Below the pieces are notes generated by a model. The model ran no database searches, was not told where the DNA came from, and saw nothing but the letters and a program-made list of their open reading frames with translations. Of a stretch of 13,992 nucleotides of DNA, positions 13,868-13,992 are shown piece after piece. Origin of the DNA: Saccharofermentans sp. (GTDB taxonomy: Bacteria > Bacillota_A > Clostridia > Saccharofermentanales > Saccharofermentanaceae). The position numbers and the translations under genes are program-made. The stretch is from the NCBI GenBank assembly GCA_024692105.1, contig JAILMZ010000014.1, positions 1-13,992 on the forward strand, given 5' to 3'. Positions within the stretch are counted from its first letter, which is position 1; every line of letters begins with the position of its first letter.

Positions 13868-13992
13868 TTAACATCTGACCTTGATTAATTCAGCCTGCCC
13901 CATCACGCTGCAGCGCCCGATCCCTGCCGGGATAAAGATGCAATCGCCGCGCTTGAACCTTAAGTCACGGGTCATGTCTCCGCCTGTGATAC
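13868..13992 (-). CDS. manA: Mannose-6-phosphate isomerase, type I, C-terminal end (gene begins beyond the right edge)
   Basis: Only the last 40 codons and the TAA are present. They read ITGGDMTRDLRFKRGD followed by CIFIPAGIGRCSVMGQ and AELIKVRC. The pattern K-x-G-D-x-x-F-I-P-A-G followed by a short strand and a G-Q/G-x turn is the closing beta-strand repeat of type I phosphomannose isomerases, which interconvert fructose-6-phosphate and mannose-6-phosphate in the cytosol. Position directly before gmd fits a role in supplying mannose for GDP-mannose. A bifunctional isomerase/GDP-mannose pyrophosphorylase is less likely because its C-terminus normally reads differently (an E-D-D-I-x-R ending). 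With so little sequence the call rests on the motif plus context. Confidence 0.7.
   Translation of the reverse strand, partial: ITGGDMTRDLRFKRGDCIFIPAGIGRCSVMGQAELIKVRC

Noticed and set aside
1..13992. CRISPR arrays, tRNA/rRNA genes, insertion sequences, riboswitches
   Set aside because: Apart from the 197-339 gap no intergenic space exceeds 33 bases, no periodic direct repeats were seen, and no transposase-like protein or RNA-gene pattern was found on either strand.

Overview
The window reads as one end of a polysaccharide biosynthesis and export locus. Every supported gene is on the minus strand, so transcription runs from the right edge to the left. Base composition (near 50% G+C in the genes), strong G-rich Shine-Dalgarno sites and protein flavour suggest an anaerobic Clostridia-type Firmicute (Lachnospirales/Oscillospirales-like, gut or rumen). 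That placement is inference; no marker gene is present.

In transcription order, the right end holds the last 40 codons of a type I mannose-6-phosphate isomerase. It is followed by gmd (GDP-mannose 4,6-dehydratase) and an rmd-type reductase, which together would make GDP-D-rhamnose. Next come five GT-B (family 4-like) glycosyltransferases, interrupted after the second by a 146-residue coiled-coil protein of unknown function, and then a 657-residue protein with two GT-A (family 2) domains, the first apparently degenerate. The export pair follows: wzm (ABC-2 permease) and wzt (ATPase with a C-terminal carbohydrate-recognition-type domain). The last gene encodes a methyltransferase-like domain fused to a protein-kinase-like domain, an arrangement recalling the chain-capping enzyme WbdD of E. 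coli O8/O9a. Gene junctions are 4-base ATGA overlaps, a 1-base overlap, or gaps of at most 33 bases, as expected for one long operon with coupled translation. One possible internal promoter lies directly before wzm.

Taken together the genes describe ABC-transporter-dependent synthesis of a D-rhamnose- (or other 6-deoxyhexose-) containing glycan. The nucleotide sugar is made by ManA, Gmd and Rmd (with a GDP-mannose pyrophosphorylase not in view), the chain is built in the cytoplasm by up to six transferases, its end is possibly modified by the methyltransferase/kinase, and it is exported by Wzm/Wzt. The gene set parallels the Pseudomonas A-band D-rhamnan and E. coli O9a loci. No initiating sugar-phosphate transferase, Wzx, Wzy or ligase is in the window.

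Left of the operon is a 143-base AT-rich gap with no clear terminator. It contains a good minus-strand promoter whose -10 box is flanked on both sides by ATCGAT palindromes. This drives the last gene, the 5' part of a Phd/YefM-family antitoxin that runs off the left edge; its toxin partner would lie outside the window. The most interesting points are the WbdD-like fusion beside a Wzt with a recognition domain, the separate coiled-coil protein that could be a detached scaffold or ruler part, and the palindrome-framed antitoxin promoter.
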